Positions 63,956 to 64,000 of a stretch of DNA of 64,000 nt are shown one piece after another; positions within the stretch are counted from its first letter, which is position 1; every line of letters begins with the position of its first letter. The stretch spans positions 62,001 to 126,000 of the forward strand of contig NZ_WUUT01000001.1 in assembly GCF_009831575.1 (NCBI RefSeq), given 5' to 3'. Below the pieces are notes generated by a model. It was not told the origin of the DNA and ran no database searches. It saw nothing but the letters and a program-made list of their open reading frames with translations. Both the position numbers and the translations under genes were made by a program. This stretch comes from Halovenus carboxidivorans (GTDB lineage: Archaea > Halobacteriota > Halobacteria > Halobacteriales > Haloarculaceae).

Positions 63956-64000
63956 CCGTCGTCGTCAAAATCGGCGGCGCCCGCGCGGTCGACCCCGCGG
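63952..64000 (+). CDS. argB: LysW-linked acetylglutamate kinase-type enzyme ArgB (5' part)
   Basis: ArgB (LysZ-type) phosphorylates the carrier-bound glutamate. Only the first 16 codons lie inside the window: GTG start, MTVVVKIGGARAVDPA, with the KIGG amino-acid-kinase N-terminal motif. A purine-rich ggagggg (about 63939-63945) lies about 7 bases before the GTG and could serve as ribosome binding site. Position after argC fits the arg operon order. Confidence 0.88.
   Translation, partial: MTVVVKIGGARAVDPA

Overview
The window is chromosomal DNA of a halophilic archaeon (class Halobacteria). The evidence is high GC, proteins rich in Asp and Glu, and families and arrangements typical of haloarchaea: a malic enzyme-phosphotransacetylase fusion, LysW-dependent arginine synthesis, DTD2-type D-aminoacyl-tRNA deacylase, Trm1, archaeal eIF1/SUI1 and HNLRN-type histidine kinases. 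Many genes have a TATA-like box centred about 26-30 bases before the start codon, as expected for leaderless haloarchaeal transcripts. In several cases this fixes the start, sometimes as GTG. Genus cannot be decided from the sequence alone. No rRNA, tRNA, CRISPR array, insertion sequence, integrase or replication origin was recognised, so this looks like core chromosome rather than an island.

Layout. 1-9.7 kb: 3' part of maeB, tRNA methyltransferase trm1, several membrane proteins (including an overlapping pair of related ones), an M29 aminopeptidase, a cytidylate-kinase-like protein with a broken P-loop, and dtdA. 9.8-15 kb: branched-chain amino-acid-type ABC transporter livHMGF, with the binding lipoprotein gene livK converging on it. 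15.1-22.4 kb: leuS, katG, a cation/Ca exchanger and an acyl-CoA dehydrogenase. 22.5-33 kb: membrane histidine kinase, BtrH-like protein, membrane proteins, a fatty-acyl-CoA ligase divergent from a hot-dog thioesterase, amidase, TRAM protein and proS. 33-43.3 kb: isocitrate lyase, ilvD, GNAT acetyltransferase, a second membrane histidine kinase, nicotinamidase-like hydrolase, surface metalloprotease-like lipoprotein, nicotinate phosphoribosyltransferase and cold-shock protein. 43.4-52.4 kb: multi-PAS hybrid kinase, glutaredoxin-like protein, EngB GTPase, DcsG-like ATP-grasp protein, eIF1, DUF420 protein, M20 peptidase, a putative PD-(D/E)XK nuclease and a zinc-finger membrane protein. 52.4-58.5 kb: an iron alcohol dehydrogenase/threonine-synthase-like pair, small haloarchaeal proteins, a BrkB fusion and a beta-carbonic anhydrase. 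58.8-64 kb: the arginine operon argG-argH-argW-argX-argC-argB, running off the right edge.

How the genes fit together. Acetate, fatty acid and C4 metabolism is represented by fatty-acyl-CoA ligase, acyl-CoA dehydrogenase, isocitrate lyase and malic enzyme. Amino-acid supply is covered by Liv uptake, IlvD for branched-chain synthesis and the carrier-protein arginine pathway. NAD salvage may be represented by the nicotinamidase-like protein and nicotinate phosphoribosyltransferase.

The most unusual signals are a 48-bp in-frame insertion made of two perfect hairpins inside argX, a cysteine-free ArgW/LysW carrier, a repeated TACCTAAA...TGATATA module in front of argW, a micro-ORF exactly bridging argC and argB, a Lys-less P-loop kinase paralogue, and a candidate PD-(D/E)XK nuclease with a C-terminal cysteine quartet.
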